The notes: generated by a model not told the origin, from the letters alone. A stretch of 64,000 nucleotides of DNA from Streptomyces corallincola (GCF_019104725.1 NZ_JAHRXF010000004.1:186001-250000); one strand, 5' to 3'. Counted from the first letter of the stretch, positions 24,534 through 34,220 are shown. A program made the numbers and translations.

Positions 24534-25454
24534 GCCCAGGAACTCCCGCACGATGCGCTCCCCGGCGAGTACGCCACGCTCGGGGAGCGCCGTCACGTTC
24601 GGCGCCCGCCAGCCGTCGTCCGCGAGTTCGCCGTGGCCGGGCCGCCAGCCCCGGTCGGCCGCGCGCAGCAGGTCGGCGTCGAGCAGCGAGTCACCGGCGG
24701 CCAGGGTGAGCCGGGCGCCGGTGCGGCGGGCCACCTCGCGCAGGGCCGCGCTCTTGGTGAGCGGTTTCGGCACGGCGTAGATCTTGCGGCCCTGGAGCGA
24801 GACGGTCCAGCCGCGCGGCCCGGCCCAGGCGGCGAGTTCCTTCACCCACTCCTCGGGGAGCAGTTCGCGCTCCACGACGAGGTAGGCGAACAGGTCCTCG
24901 GCGGTGCGGTGTTTGCGTACCCACACGGGATCGGCGGTGGTGAGCAGATGCTCGCGGACCTCGTCGAGCGGGGCGCACTCCTCGGCCAGCCGGGCCTGGA
25001 CGGACGCGTGCCAGTCCCGGTCGGTGACGCCGTCCACCAGCAGGTGCCCGCCATTGGCGCAGATCGCGTACGCGGGCTGGGGTCCGGGCAGGCTGATGCG
25101 CTGGTACTGCTTGCGGGTGCGGGTGGTGGCGGGGACGAACACGGCAGCGTCCGCGAGGTCGGTGAGCAGCCGGGCGGCGGTCTCCGTGAGGTACGACAGC
25201 GGGCGGCTCTCGTGCACCTCGACGCAGAGCAGCCGGGGTGCCCGCGCGTCCGGCATGGTCAGCGCGAGCGCGGCGGCGGAGTAGATGAGCGTGCGGTCGA
25301 GATCGCTGGCGACCAGGACGGGCCCGCCCGGCACGGGAACGCCGCTCACCGCACCGGAATCGGCGCCCGTCGCACCGTTCCTCCCCACCGGGGCACTCGC
25401 GCCTTCCCGACCCACCGGGGCACCCGTGCCCCCCTGACCCACAGCCCCGCTCAT
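24495..25454 (-). CDS. HAD hydrolase of the ter biosynthetic module
   Basis: 319 residues. After a Gly/Ala/Val low-complexity lead of about 45 residues, motif I is VLVASDLDRTLIYS. Then come VFVPATTRTRKQYQRI, AICANGGHLLVDG and the Cof-type motif LTLAAGDSLLDADLL, typical of sucrose-phosphate-phosphatase-like HADs. In ter loci such an enzyme accompanies the PRTase and HpcH enzymes and probably dephosphorylates a nucleotide-like intermediate. ATG 25454 overlaps the PRTase stop (ATGA), so the genes are co-translated. The last dozen codons (GSAPGLVP and stop) are coded by palindromic repeat units, an odd C-terminus. Confidence 0.87.
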   Translation of the reverse strand: MSGAVGQGGTGAPVGREGASAPVGRNGATGADSGAVSGVPVPGGPVLVASDLDRTLIYSAAALALTMPDARAPRLLCVEVHESRPLSYLTETAARLLTDLADAAVFVPATTRTRKQYQRISLPGPQPAYAICANGGHLLVDGVTDRDWHASVQARLAEECAPLDEVREHLLTTADPVWVRKHRTAEDLFAYLVVERELLPEEWVKELAAWAGPRGWTVSLQGRKIYAVPKPLTKSAALREVARRTGARLTLAAGDSLLDADLLRAADRGWRPGHGELADDGWRAPNVTALPERGVLAGERIVREFLGAARRGSAPGLVP

Positions 25455-27943
25455 CCCCGCACCGCCCGTCCGTCGGCGCCGGTCGCGCCCCGTGTGTAGC
25501 GGGGGTGGATGATGCCGACGCAGGTGTACGGCAGTGCGTCCACCTCCTCGACGGGCACCCCCCGCTGTTCCGCGAGCAGCCGGACGTGGCCGAGGTCGGC
25601 GCCCGCGCCGGTGCGGGCGAGGATCTTCCACGGCACCCGGCGCAGCAGCACGCGGGTGGTCTCCCCGACGCCGGGCTTGACGAGGTTGACGTCGTGGATG
25701 CCGTACTCCTCGCTGATCCGCTCGACGGCCCGCCAGCCCTCCCAGGTGGGGGTGCGGTCGGTGTCGCGGAGTTCCTTGACGGAGCTGTCCACCGCGTCGT
25801 CCACCTCGGGGAAGCGGGCGGAGACGGCGTCCAGGAAGGCGCCGGAGACGTCCGAACCGGCCAGCTCCCGGTAGAACTTGGCGCCGTGGAAGTCGTCGGG
25901 ACCGACCAGGTCGGCGCGCAGTACCGTACGTGAGATCAGCCCGGAGACCGTGGAGTTGAGGCAGGCGGAGGGGATGAGGAAGTCCTCCCGGGTGCCGTAG
26001 GTGCGCACGCAGGAACCGGGGTCGGCGAGGACGGCGATCTCCGGGTCGAAGCCGGTGACGCCCTCGCGCTCCTCGAACTCCCTCACCGCTTCGGCGAGTT
26101 CGCGGGTGATGGCACCCTTGCCGGTCCAGCCGTCCACGAACACCACGTCGTGCGGGTCGTGGTGGGCGGCGAGCCAGCGCAGCGCGGTGGCGTCGATGCC
26201 CCGGCCGCGCACGATCGACACGGCGTAGTGCGGGAGTCGGAGCCCGTGCCGGTGCTCGGCCCAGCGGCGCATCAGCACGCCGACCGGGGTGCCCGCGCGG
26301 GCCAGCGAGACCAGCACCGGGCGCGGGGAGCGCTCGGCGAGGACGGTCTCGGTGACCACGCCGACCGCGTGCGCGAGGCGGGCGGCGGAGGCGTCCAGGG
26401 CGGAGTGGAACAACTCCTGGTAGGCGGCGCTGGGTTGGTACTCGACGGGCAGCGACTCGGCGTAGTGGGCGCCGCCGTTCTGCACGGCCTCCTCGCGTTC
26501 CTCGGTCGGCGCCTCCAGGGCCACGTCGGAGAGGTCCTGGAGGAGCCAGCCGACCTCCTCGGGCGCGTAGGAGGAGAAGGCGGGGCCTCTCAGCGGCTCG
26601 GGCAGCATGACCGGCCTTCCGTTCGGAACACGGGCGGGTACGGGGGCGGATACGGGGGCGGGCGCACGGTCGGGCGCGGGGGCGTAGGAGGGCACGACCG
26701 CGAGCAGGACGTGCGGGGTGTGCGCGGCGAGTACGGCGAGCAGGCCGTCCGGGGCGTGCAGGGCGGGGGTGTCGGCGGTGGAGTCCACCACGGCGACGAC
26801 GGCGTCGAAGCCGCCGCCCGCGACGTTGTGCGCGTACCGCTCGCCGGGTCCGTCGGCCGGGTCGTCGTGGGCGGGGAAGACCAGCCGGGTGCGTATCGCG
26901 TAGCCGGGGTCGTCCACCGCGAGGACGGGTGAGCGGGTGGTGGTGGAGAAGCGGACGTCGGCATGGCCGAGGACGCGCTCCAGTTCCCCGGCGATGCGCA
27001 GCGGGGCGTACATCAGCTCCTCGCAGCCGAGCACCAGCACCCGCCGGGCGCCCTCGGGCAGCGCGGCGGTGATCCGGGCGCCCATCGCGGGCAGCGCGGC
27101 GTCCAGGCGGGCGCGGTGGGCCGGGGTGAACCCGTGCCGTCCGCCGTCGGGAAGTCCGGCGGGCCAGCCCGGTTCGACGCGCGTGACGCTGCCGTGCGGC
27201 TGCTCGGGCCCGGCCGGTGCGCTCCCCTCGTACCGGGCGACCAGTTCCCGTCCCCGCTCCAGCACGTCGGCGGGGAGCCGTACCGTCCCGGAGGCGGCGG
27301 CGACGACGTCCACGCGGGTGCCGGTGTCGGCGGCGAAGCGGTCCAGGCGGGCGGTGTCGCCGGGGGCGCGCAGGTCCACCAGGGCGACCACCACGTACCG
27401 CGCGCGGGGGTGGCGGGCGTGCAGGTCGCGCAGGGTGTTGAGGACGGTGCTGCCGGTGGAGAACTCGTCGTCCACCAGGACCAGCGGGCCGGGTCCGGCG
27501 AGCAGTGCGGGGTCCTCGGGGAGCAGCAGGTGGGAGGTGGCGTGCGAGTGGGACTCCTCGAAGCCGCCCGCCGCTTCGACGCCGGGGACCGGGCGGCGGG
27601 TGGAGTGCAGGCAGGCGGCGGCGCCGAGGCCGTCGGCGACGGAGTGGCCGAGGGCGGTGGCGGTCTCCGCGTAGCCGAGGACGACGGCGCGCGCGGCCTC
27701 CTCGGGGCCGAGGAGGTCACGGACCCGGCGGCCGAGGCGGACGCCGTGGCCGTGCACGACGGACGGGGTCTGCGGGACGTGCTTGCCGAGGACGTGGGAG
27801 ACGAGCAGGTGGGCGCGGCGGGGGTTGCGGCGCAGTGCCAGGCCGAGCAGGCCGGGCAGTTCCGGGTCTCCCTCCAGGGCGACACCGAGTCGTTCGGTGA
27901 CCCAGGTGCCGGTCCAGGGGCGTTCATCGACCGCGTTGTTCAT
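25451..27943 (-). CDS. Fusion of two PRTase domains around a TRSP domain (ter module)
   Basis: 830 residues. Residues about 30-230 form an orotate-PRTase-like domain with the PRPP loop LVLVDDEFSTGSTVLNTLRD. Residues about 270-430 match the TRSP domain (ALPEGARRVLVLGCEELMYAP and RTRLVFPAHDDP). Residues about 470-820 are a second PRTase (StiP type) with RAGTPVGVLMRRW and VVFVDGWTGKGAITREL. These domains define the predicted nucleoside-like biosynthetic arm of tellurium-resistance loci. A Pro-rich linker near 410-440 separates the parts. It is co-translated with the HAD gene and follows the HpcH gene by 30 bases. Confidence 0.88.
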   Translation of the reverse strand: MNNAVDERPWTGTWVTERLGVALEGDPELPGLLGLALRRNPRRAHLLVSHVLGKHVPQTPSVVHGHGVRLGRRVRDLLGPEEAARAVVLGYAETATALGHSVADGLGAAACLHSTRRPVPGVEAAGGFEESHSHATSHLLLPEDPALLAGPGPLVLVDDEFSTGSTVLNTLRDLHARHPRARYVVVALVDLRAPGDTARLDRFAADTGTRVDVVAAASGTVRLPADVLERGRELVARYEGSAPAGPEQPHGSVTRVEPGWPAGLPDGGRHGFTPAHRARLDAALPAMGARITAALPEGARRVLVLGCEELMYAPLRIAGELERVLGHADVRFSTTTRSPVLAVDDPGYAIRTRLVFPAHDDPADGPGERYAHNVAGGGFDAVVAVVDSTADTPALHAPDGLLAVLAAHTPHVLLAVVPSYAPAPDRAPAPVSAPVPARVPNGRPVMLPEPLRGPAFSSYAPEEVGWLLQDLSDVALEAPTEEREEAVQNGGAHYAESLPVEYQPSAAYQELFHSALDASAARLAHAVGVVTETVLAERSPRPVLVSLARAGTPVGVLMRRWAEHRHGLRLPHYAVSIVRGRGIDATALRWLAAHHDPHDVVFVDGWTGKGAITRELAEAVREFEEREGVTGFDPEIAVLADPGSCVRTYGTREDFLIPSACLNSTVSGLISRTVLRADLVGPDDFHGAKFYRELAGSDVSGAFLDAVSARFPEVDDAVDSSVKELRDTDRTPTWEGWRAVERISEEYGIHDVNLVKPGVGETTRVLLRRVPWKILARTGAGADLGHVRLLAEQRGVPVEEVDALPYTCVGIIHPRYTRGATGADGRAVRG

Positions 27944-27973
27944 GCGTTCCTCGGGTGGCGGGGGTGTGCCGGG

Positions 27974-29140
27974 TCAGCCGGTTATACCGGCGGCGAGCAG
28001 GTCCACGAAGCCGGTGTCCTCGGCGGCGACGCCGAAGACCTCCGCGCGCAGCAGGGTGCGTTCGGCCCAGGCGCGGTGCGGCTTCACCTCGTTCATCTTG
28101 TTCGTGTACGCGGAGCGCAGTACGCCTCCGCCGCCGCGTTCGGGCCGCAGGATGTCCTGGGCGTCGCTGAACTCCTCGTGGCTGACGACGGAGAGGGCGT
28201 GCACGGGCAGGACGTGGGAGGGGTGGATGCAGGTCTTGCCGAGCAGCCCGTTGGCCTGGTCGAGGGAGATCTCGCGGAGCAGTCCGTCCAGGGCGTGTTC
28301 GATGAGCCGGGTGCGCAGTCCGGGGGCGCGGCCCTCCAGGAAGGGGCTCTGCCGCAGCTGGGGTTTGAACATGCGCTCGGCGGTGCGGAAGTACTCCCAG
28401 ACGGGGCCGGTGACGGTGAATCCGGTGCCGTCGGCGCGGCCGAGCATGTTGACGACGTCGGCGATGACGGAGGCGACGATCTGGACGTCGTAGGCGGTCA
28501 TGTCGGGGGCGCGGCGCAGGCCGTAGGAGGAGCAGAAGTCGGTGACGCCGAGGCGGAGGGCGAGGACGCGGTCGCGGTACTTGTCCACGGCGCGGGCGAT
28601 GCCCTCCAGGGTGTCCACGCGGCTCTCGCGGTAGAGGAGTTCGGGGGATTCGAGGACGGGCATGGCGAAGAGGCGCCGTCCGGCGCGGTTCTCGGCGGCG
28701 GTGAGGGCCTCCAGGAAGGGGATGCCGCGTTCCTCGGTGAACTTGGGCAGCACGAACCCGGAGAGCAGGCGGACGGCGGGGCCGAGCCGGGCGACGAGGT
28801 CGGGGATCTGCTCGGGGGTGCGGACCCGGACGAACAGCAGGGGCGGTTCGGTGCCGGTGCGGTCCGCGAGGTCGGTGAGCTGGCGGACGAGGTTGGCCTC
28901 ACCGGCCGGGACGTCGGCGTCGTCGATGGAGTCCTCCAGGCACAGCACCATCGAGACCACGCCGGTGGCGGCGAGTCTGACCACGTCGTCGGCGAGCCGG
29001 GGCCGGGTGGCGGGGCTGTAGAGGGTGGCGCCGAGCGCGGCGGAGAGCAGCCGGGCCGGGGAGTCGGCGGTGAAGGCGGCGGGTTCCCGGTGGAACAGGC
29101 GCTGCCGCACCTCGGGGGCGATGTACCCGAAATGACGCAT
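27974..29140 (-). CDS. HpcH/HpaI aldolase / citrate lyase family protein (ter module)
   Basis: 388 residues, a TIM-barrel C-C lyase fold: VVSMVLCLEDSIDDADVP supplies acidic metal ligands, LLFVRVRTPEQIPDL the Arg, and FVLPKFTEERG and FAMPVLESPELLYRES the later strands. In ter loci this family is predicted to make or break a C-C bond in an unknown small molecule. ATG 29140 has GAGGAG six bases upstream. It is first gene of the HpcH-PRTase-HAD operon and divergent from a TerD-like gene. Confidence 0.87.
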   Translation of the reverse strand: MRHFGYIAPEVRQRLFHREPAAFTADSPARLLSAALGATLYSPATRPRLADDVVRLAATGVVSMVLCLEDSIDDADVPAGEANLVRQLTDLADRTGTEPPLLFVRVRTPEQIPDLVARLGPAVRLLSGFVLPKFTEERGIPFLEALTAAENRAGRRLFAMPVLESPELLYRESRVDTLEGIARAVDKYRDRVLALRLGVTDFCSSYGLRRAPDMTAYDVQIVASVIADVVNMLGRADGTGFTVTGPVWEYFRTAERMFKPQLRQSPFLEGRAPGLRTRLIEHALDGLLREISLDQANGLLGKTCIHPSHVLPVHALSVVSHEEFSDAQDILRPERGGGGVLRSAYTNKMNEVKPHRAWAERTLLRAEVFGVAAEDTGFVDLLAAGITG

Positions 29141-29314
29141 GGGACTCCTCGGTGGACCGCCGCTGGTAAGGATTCGGCAAGGTGTGGCCGGTAATAGTAC
29201 GTAGGTACCCGTGTTCGCAGTTCCCAGCGGACGTGAATTCCCGGTGACCCGGCCGTGTCGGGGCGTGTACCCCCCGCATTGTCGTGGCCAGGACCGAGAG
29301 GGCAGGATGACGGC

Positions 29315-30148
29315 ATGACGCACGCGATGCTGAAGGGGTCCAACGTCCCGGTGGAGGCGGGCACGGTGCGTGCCGTGCTGCGCTGGACGCCGGGGCAGGG
29401 GGTGCCGGACGTGGACGCGTCGGCGCTGCTGCTGGGCTCGGACGGCCGGGTGCGCTCCGACGAGGACTTCGTCTTCTACAACCAGCCCCGGCATCCCTCG
29501 GGGACGGTGTGGCGGCTGGGCAAGAAGCGGGCCGGTGACGCGCTGACCGATGCCGTGCAGGCGGAGCTGACCGGGGTGGAACCGGCCGTGGGCCGGGTGC
29601 TGCTGGTCGCGTCGGCGGACGGAGTGCCCTTCGACCGGGTCCGTGACCTCTGCGTCCTGCTGTACGACGCCTCGGGCGACGGGGAGGCGCTGGCGAGCTT
29701 CGGGATCACCCCGGAGACGGGCGCGGAGACGGCGCTGATCTGCGGGGAGCTGTACCGGCGCGGGGACGCGTGGAAGTTCCGCGCGCTGGGCGAGGGGTAC
29801 TCCAACGGGCTGAAGGGGCTCGCCACGGACTTCGGTATCTCGGTGGACGAGTCGGAGGCGGTGGAGGAGCCGCGCCGGGCCCCGGAGCAGACGGCGGCGC
29901 ATCCGCTTCCCCCGGAGCGGCCCGCGTCGCTGCCCGCCCAGCCGTCCTACGGCTATCCGCAGCCGGCCTCCACCGCGGCGTACGGCTACCCGCAGCCGGA
30001 CTCGGCGCCGCAGGCTCCCCCGGCCCCGGCGCCCCGGCCCGCGTACGGCTATCCGCAGCCCTCCTACGGTTATCCGCAGCCGGTGCCGCCGCCCCTGGAC
30101 CCGGAGTTCCGGCTGCCTCCGCAGGGGCCGCAGTTCGTCCGGCGCTGA
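29315..30148 (+). CDS. TerD-like protein with YGYPQP-repeat tail
   Basis: 277 residues. Residues 1-185 are a TerD domain ([40 protein letters not shown]-type [12 protein letters not shown] and [15 protein letters not shown]). The acidic GDN...GDDE calcium loop of the stand-alone TerD proteins nearby is replaced by [12 protein letters not shown], so calcium binding is probably lost. The C-terminal 75 residues are Pro-rich with four YGYPQP copies, perhaps a disordered, condensate-prone or SH3-like ligand tail. ATG 29315 starts MTHAMLKG, as TerD proteins do. It is divergent from the lyase operon. Confidence 0.88.
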   Translation: MTHAMLKGSNVPVEAGTVRAVLRWTPGQGVPDVDASALLLGSDGRVRSDEDFVFYNQPRHPSGTVWRLGKKRAGDALTDAVQAELTGVEPAVGRVLLVASADGVPFDRVRDLCVLLYDASGDGEALASFGITPETGAETALICGELYRRGDAWKFRALGEGYSNGLKGLATDFGISVDESEAVEEPRRAPEQTAAHPLPPERPASLPAQPSYGYPQPASTAAYGYPQPDSAPQAPPAPAPRPAYGYPQPSYGYPQPVPPPLDPEFRLPPQGPQFVRR

Positions 30149-30161
30149 GGGCGCGGGCGGC

Positions 30162-30890
30162 TCACGCCTTGGTCTTGTAGCCGCGGCCCCAGGTCAGGCC
30201 CCAGCCGTAGAGGTGGTCCAGTTCGCCCTGGAAGCCGTAGACGAACTTGACCTCGCGGCGGACGATCAGTTCGTCCTTGACGTTCTCGATCATCACGACG
30301 GCGCAGGACCGGGCCTGCGGGTGCCGTTCGTCGAGGTGGACCTCGATGCGCGGGCCGTTGCTCGGGTACAGGATGACGCTGGCGTGGGTACGGTCGAAGG
30401 CGGGCGTCTGGTCGTAGATGTAGACGAAGACCAGCAGCCGCTTGATGGCCTCGCGGTGGTCGAGGTTGACGTACATGGTCTCGCCGGAGCCGGAGCCGAA
30501 CCGGTCGTCGCCGCTGAGCTTGATGTACGGCGGGGAGTTGACGTCGCCGAGGAGGCCGCCGAGGGGCTGGACGACGCCCTTGGAGCCGTCGGTGAGTTCG
30601 TAGAGGCAGCCCAGGTCGAGGTCCACGTCCACCATGCTCTGCCCGTGGCCGAGGATCTCGGGGGGTTTGAGCGCCTTGAAGGGGTGGCGGAGCAGGCTCT
30701 CGCGGGCGGTGCCGCCGAAGTCGGAGGTGCGCATCCGCCAGGTCAGGTTGACGCGCAGGTTGCCGGTGGCGGCGCCCTGTTTGGTGAGGGACACCTCCTG
30801 GTGCCGCCGGTTCAGTTCGATCGCGTTGCTCGCGGCGCTGCCGGAGTCGAACTCGGCACGCCCGCCGCGCAGCCCGTCGAAGAAGCCCAT
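30162..30890 (-). CDS. TerA-like tellurium-resistance/stress protein
   Basis: 242 residues: MGFFDGLRGGRAEFDSGSAA, then VSLTKQGAATGNLRVNLTWR and VDVDLDLGCLYELTDGSKG, the beta-sandwich pattern of the TerD superfamily in its TerA branch, ending EVKFVYGFQGELDHLYGWGL. The acidic VDVDLDLG strand parallels TerD's DLDASAL. The role in stress resistance is unresolved biochemically. It lies between the divergent TerD-like gene and the TerC/DUF475 gene. Confidence 0.82.
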   Translation of the reverse strand: MGFFDGLRGGRAEFDSGSAASNAIELNRRHQEVSLTKQGAATGNLRVNLTWRMRTSDFGGTARESLLRHPFKALKPPEILGHGQSMVDVDLDLGCLYELTDGSKGVVQPLGGLLGDVNSPPYIKLSGDDRFGSGSGETMYVNLDHREAIKRLLVFVYIYDQTPAFDRTHASVILYPSNGPRIEVHLDERHPQARSCAVVMIENVKDELIVRREVKFVYGFQGELDHLYGWGLTWGRGYKTKA

Positions 30891-30990
30891 CTCCCGCCCC
30901 CAGGTTCGTCGTGTGGCACAGCGGTCGGGGCGGCAGGGCCCGGGAGCCCGGCCGCCCCGTTGTCCGAAGCGTTCCTCACCGCACGGGGTG

Positions 30991-32130
30991 TCACACCCCC
31001 GAGGAGACCTCCGCCTTGGTGTCGGAGCCGTTCTCCTCGGCGGCGAGCGCCCGGTTGCGGCGCACCGAGGACCAGAACGACCAGGCGATCAGGACCACGC
31101 CGACCAGGCCGGTGATCACCTCGTTGATCTCGTACCGGATGGTGACCATGAGGATCACGGCCAGCGCGCCGATCGCGTAGTGGGCGCCGTGCTCCAGGTA
31201 GACGTAGTCGTCGAGGGTGCCCTGGCGGACCAGGTACACGGTCAGCGAACGGACGTACATCGCGCCGATGCCGAGGCCGAGCGCCATCAGGACGATGTCG
31301 TTGGTGATGGCGAAGGCACCGATCACACCGTCGAAGGAGAAGGAGGCGTCGAGGACCTCCAGGTAGAGGAACATGAAGAACGCGGCCTGTCCGGCCAGCA
31401 GCACCGCCGAGCGGGGTTTGCCGCTGCGGGCGGCCTCCTCCTCGGCCTCGCTCTCGCGTTCCTCCTCTTCCTCCAGCTTGTCCTCGAAGTAGCCGGAGAG
31501 CCCGCCGACGATCATGTACGTGATCAGACCGGCGATGCCCGCGATGAGGACGGTCTGCGCCTTGTCGGCGTGGCCGCCGCCGTGCTGGTGGGCGTGGGTG
31601 GCGACGGTGAAGGACGCCACCAGCAGGACGATCAGCGCGATGCAGACGGACAGCATGTCCACCTTGCCGAGCTTGGCGAGCGGGCGCTCGATCCAGCGCA
31701 GCCACTGGATGTCCCGGTCCTCGAAGATGAAGTCCAGGAAGATCATCAGCAGGAACATGCCACCGAAGGCGGCGATCGCCGGGTGGGCGTCGGTGACCAG
31801 CTCCTGGTAGCGGTCCTTGTTGTTCAGCGCGAGGTTGACCGCGTCGATCGGATTGAGCTTGGCGGTGACCGCGACGATGACGACGGGGAAGACCAGCCGC
31901 ATGCCGAAGACCGCGATGAGCACGCCGACGGTGAGGAAGATCTTCTGCCAGAAGGCGTTCATCTTCTTCAGGATTCCGGCGTTGACCACGGCGTTGTCGA
32001 ACGACAGCGAGATCTCCAGGATGGAGAGGATCGCCACGATGCCGAACGCCTGCCACCCCCCGTAGAAGACGGCCGCGACCAGGCCGATCGCGGTGACCGC
32101 GAACGACCAGCCGAACGTTTTCAGAAGCAC
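30991..32130 (-). CDS. TerC / DUF475 family integral membrane protein
   Basis: 379 residues with about nine membrane helices. The two acidic signatures are ILEISLSFDNAVVNAGIL (about residues 37-54) and YLEVLDASFSFDGVIGAFA (about 262-280), typical of TerC-like metal transporters. A charged loop EDKLEEEEERESEAEEE (about 217-233) is cytosolic. In ter systems TerC is the membrane partner of TerD/TerA proteins. The start is GTG 32130. It is on the same strand as the two TerD genes upstream. Confidence 0.88.
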   Translation of the reverse strand: MLLKTFGWSFAVTAIGLVAAVFYGGWQAFGIVAILSILEISLSFDNAVVNAGILKKMNAFWQKIFLTVGVLIAVFGMRLVFPVVIVAVTAKLNPIDAVNLALNNKDRYQELVTDAHPAIAAFGGMFLLMIFLDFIFEDRDIQWLRWIERPLAKLGKVDMLSVCIALIVLLVASFTVATHAHQHGGGHADKAQTVLIAGIAGLITYMIVGGLSGYFEDKLEEEEERESEAEEEAARSGKPRSAVLLAGQAAFFMFLYLEVLDASFSFDGVIGAFAITNDIVLMALGLGIGAMYVRSLTVYLVRQGTLDDYVYLEHGAHYAIGALAVILMVTIRYEINEVITGLVGVVLIAWSFWSSVRRNRALAAEENGSDTKAEVSSGV

Positions 32131-32235
32131 TGGCTACCCCATCTGATGTGTACGGGACTCCCCCGCGCCGTACGCGGCTTTGCCTAACTTTGACCCCGAG
32201 TCTAGAGGGGCCGTCCGCGGCCGCCCGAGGGGGCT

Positions 32236-32814
32236 TCAGGAAACGTTGACGCCGAAGTCCAGGGCGATGCCCCGCAGGCCCGACGCGTACCCCTGGCCGA
32301 CCGCGCGGAACTTCCACTCGCTCTGGTACCGGTACAGCTCGCCGAAGATCATCGCCGTCTCGGTGGAGGCGTCCTCGCTGAGGTCGTACCGCGCGAGTTC
32401 CTGGCCGTCGGCCTGGTTGACCACGCGGATGAAGGCGTTGGAGACCTGCCCGAAGGTCTGGCCGCGTTCGTCGGCCATGTGGATGGAGACGGGGAAGACG
32501 ACCTTCTCCACCCGGTCCGGGACCCGTGAGAGGTCCACGAGGATCGACTCGTCGTCGCCCTCGCCCTCACCGGTGAGGTTGTCGCCGGTGTGCTCGACCG
32601 AGCCGTCGGGGCTGGTGAGCTGGTTGTAGAACACGAACCACTCGTCGCCGAGCACCCGGTTCCCGGCGCCGCACAGCAGGGCGCTGGCGTCCAGGTCGAA
32701 GGGGGCGCCGGTGGTGGACCGCGCGTCCCAGCCCAGGCCGATCATGACGTTGGTGAGGTTCGGTGCGGCCTTGGAAAGGGAGACGTTGCCTCCCTTGGCG
32801 AGCGTGACGCCCAT
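32236..32814 (-). CDS. TerD family calcium-binding stress protein (second of tandem pair)
   Basis: 192 residues, full-length Ter[40 protein letters not shown] and the calcium loop [20 protein letters not shown], then [13 protein letters not shown] and [16 protein letters not shown] at the end. It is a close paralogue of the gene at 32908, about 93 bases upstream. A hairpin separates the two, so expression may be uneven. TerD proteins bind Ca2+ and act with TerC at the membrane during stress. Confidence 0.93.
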   Translation of the reverse strand: MGVTLAKGGNVSLSKAAPNLTNVMIGLGWDARSTTGAPFDLDASALLCGAGNRVLGDEWFVFYNQLTSPDGSVEHTGDNLTGEGEGDDESILVDLSRVPDRVEKVVFPVSIHMADERGQTFGQVSNAFIRVVNQADGQELARYDLSEDASTETAMIFGELYRYQSEWKFRAVGQGYASGLRGIALDFGVNVS

Positions 32815-32853
32815 GTGGTCCTCCCCTTGAGGTGCTTCCCTGTTGTCCTGCGC

Positions 32854-32888
32854 GTCCGGCGCCGCCCGTAAACGGTGCGGCGCCGGAC
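32854..32888 (-). terminator. Hairpin between the tandem terD genes
   Basis: A perfect 12-bp stem (GTCCGGCGCCGC with GCGGCGCCGGAC) around an 11-base loop. It sits between two co-oriented genes, so it is either a partial terminator or an mRNA-stabilising structure that sets the ratio of the two TerD proteins. Confidence 0.55.
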
Positions 32889-32907
32889 ATCGGGTGGTGC
32901 GGACGGG

Positions 32908-33483
32908 TCAGACGTTGACCCCGAAGTCCTGCGCGATGCCGCGCAGGCCCGAGGCGTACCCCTGCCCGATGGCGCGGAACTTCCACTCCGCGCCGTTGCG
33001 GTACAGCTCCCCGAAGACCATCGCGGTCTCGGTGGAGGCGTCCTCGCTGAGGTCGTACCGCGCGATCTCCTGCTGGTTGGCCTGGTTGACGACGCGGATG
33101 AACGCGTTGCGCACCTGGCCGAAGGACTGCTGGCGGTTCTCGGCGTCGTAGATCGACACCGGGAAGACGATCTTGTCCACCTCGGCCGGGACACCCGCGA
33201 GGTTGACCTTGATCGCCTCGTCGTCGCCCTCGCCCTCACCGGTGGTGTTGTCACCGGTGTGCTCGACCGAGCCGTCGGGGCTCTTGAGGTTGTTGAAGAA
33301 GACGAAGTTCTGGTCGCTGGTGACCTTGCCCGCGTTGTTCAGCAGGAGGGCGCTGGCGTCCAGGTCGAAGTCCGTGCCGGTCGTGGTGCGCACGTCCCAT
33401 CCCAGGCCGACGATGACGGCGGTCAGGCCCGGAGCCTCCTTCGACAGCGATACGTTGCCGCCCTTGCTGAGGCTGACTCCCAC
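32908..33483 (-). CDS. TerD family calcium-binding stress protein (first of tandem pair)
   Basis: 191 residues with all TerD features: [39 protein letters not shown], calcium loop [20 protein letters not shown] and final [14 protein letters not shown]. It differs from its neighbour mainly in loops, so it is a recent tandem duplicate. It is preceded by a possible ECF-sigma promoter about 57 bases upstream. It probably leads a unit with the second TerD, TerC and TerA-like genes. Confidence 0.93.
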   Translation of the reverse strand: MGVSLSKGGNVSLSKEAPGLTAVIVGLGWDVRTTTGTDFDLDASALLLNNAGKVTSDQNFVFFNNLKSPDGSVEHTGDNTTGEGEGDDEAIKVNLAGVPAEVDKIVFPVSIYDAENRQQSFGQVRNAFIRVVNQANQQEIARYDLSEDASTETAMVFGELYRNGAEWKFRAIGQGYASGLRGIAQDFGVNV

Positions 33484-33539
33484 GGGTCCTCCAGATGGTG
33501 TTCAGGGGCAGGGTGCCCCGTCGTGCTTCGGATACGGGA

Positions 33540-33568
33540 TCAACGTGCCGATCGTAGTGACGGGTTCC
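33540..33568 (-). promoter_or_regulatory. Candidate ECF-sigma promoter for terD
   Basis: On the minus strand GGAACC, 17 bases, then CGTTGA resembles -35/-10 elements used by ECF stress sigma factors. The distance to the start codon at 33483 is about 57 bases. Pattern match only. Confidence 0.35.
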
Positions 33569-33623
33569 CGCCCGCCGCGGACTCCGCGCCCGCGACATCC
33601 GCGGGCGCCGGTCCGGCGGGCGC

Positions 33624-34082
33624 TCACAGCGTGTCGAGCGCCTTCACGTACTCACCGAGGTCGCGCGCGTCGGGCAGGCCGTTGAGCACCGTCCAGCGCA
33701 CCACGCCCTCCTTGTCGATGACGAAGGTGCCCCGCAGCGCGCAGCCCTTGTCCTCGTCGAAGACGCCGTAGGCGCGCGAGACGTCGCCGTGCGGCCAGAA
33801 GTCGGAGAGCAGCGGGTACTCCAGGCCCTCCTGCTCGCCGAAGACGCGCAGGGTGTGGATGGAGTCGTTGGAGACCGCGAGGAGCTGGGTGTCCCGGTCC
33901 GCGAACTGCGGCAGGTTGTCGCGCAGCTCGCACAGCTCGCCGGTGCACACGCCGGTGAAGGCGAAGGGGTAGAAGAGCAGGACCACGTTCTTCTCGCCGC
34001 GGAAGTCGGAGAGCTTCACGGTGCGGCCGTGGTTGTCCTTGAGCTCGAAGTCGGGCGCCTTGTCTCCGACCTGGATCGCCAT
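33624..34082 (-). CDS. Peroxiredoxin, AhpE-like (AhpC/TSA family)
   Basis: 152 residues, thioredoxin fold. The peroxidatic Cys lies in [18 protein letters not shown] (about residue 45), with the conserved Pro and Thr. The sequence also has CELRD and CALRG cysteines. Length and [14 protein letters not shown] resemble actinobacterial AhpE, which reduces peroxides and peroxynitrite. ATG 34082 starts [14 protein letters not shown]. It is adjacent to the stress-linked ter genes. Confidence 0.9.
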   Translation of the reverse strand: MAIQVGDKAPDFELKDNHGRTVKLSDFRGEKNVVLLFYPFAFTGVCTGELCELRDNLPQFADRDTQLLAVSNDSIHTLRVFGEQEGLEYPLLSDFWPHGDVSRAYGVFDEDKGCALRGTFVIDKEGVVRWTVLNGLPDARDLGEYVKALDTL

Positions 34083-34220
34083 CGTCGTGCTTCCCTTCGG
34101 TGGGCTGTCGGGGGGTGAGCGCGGCAGACGCTCGCACCCACCCTACGCAGCCGTCACCGCGCGGCCACCGCGGGATCACGGATCACGGACGGCCGGGGAG
34201 CACGGGGGGGGCCGGGGGTG

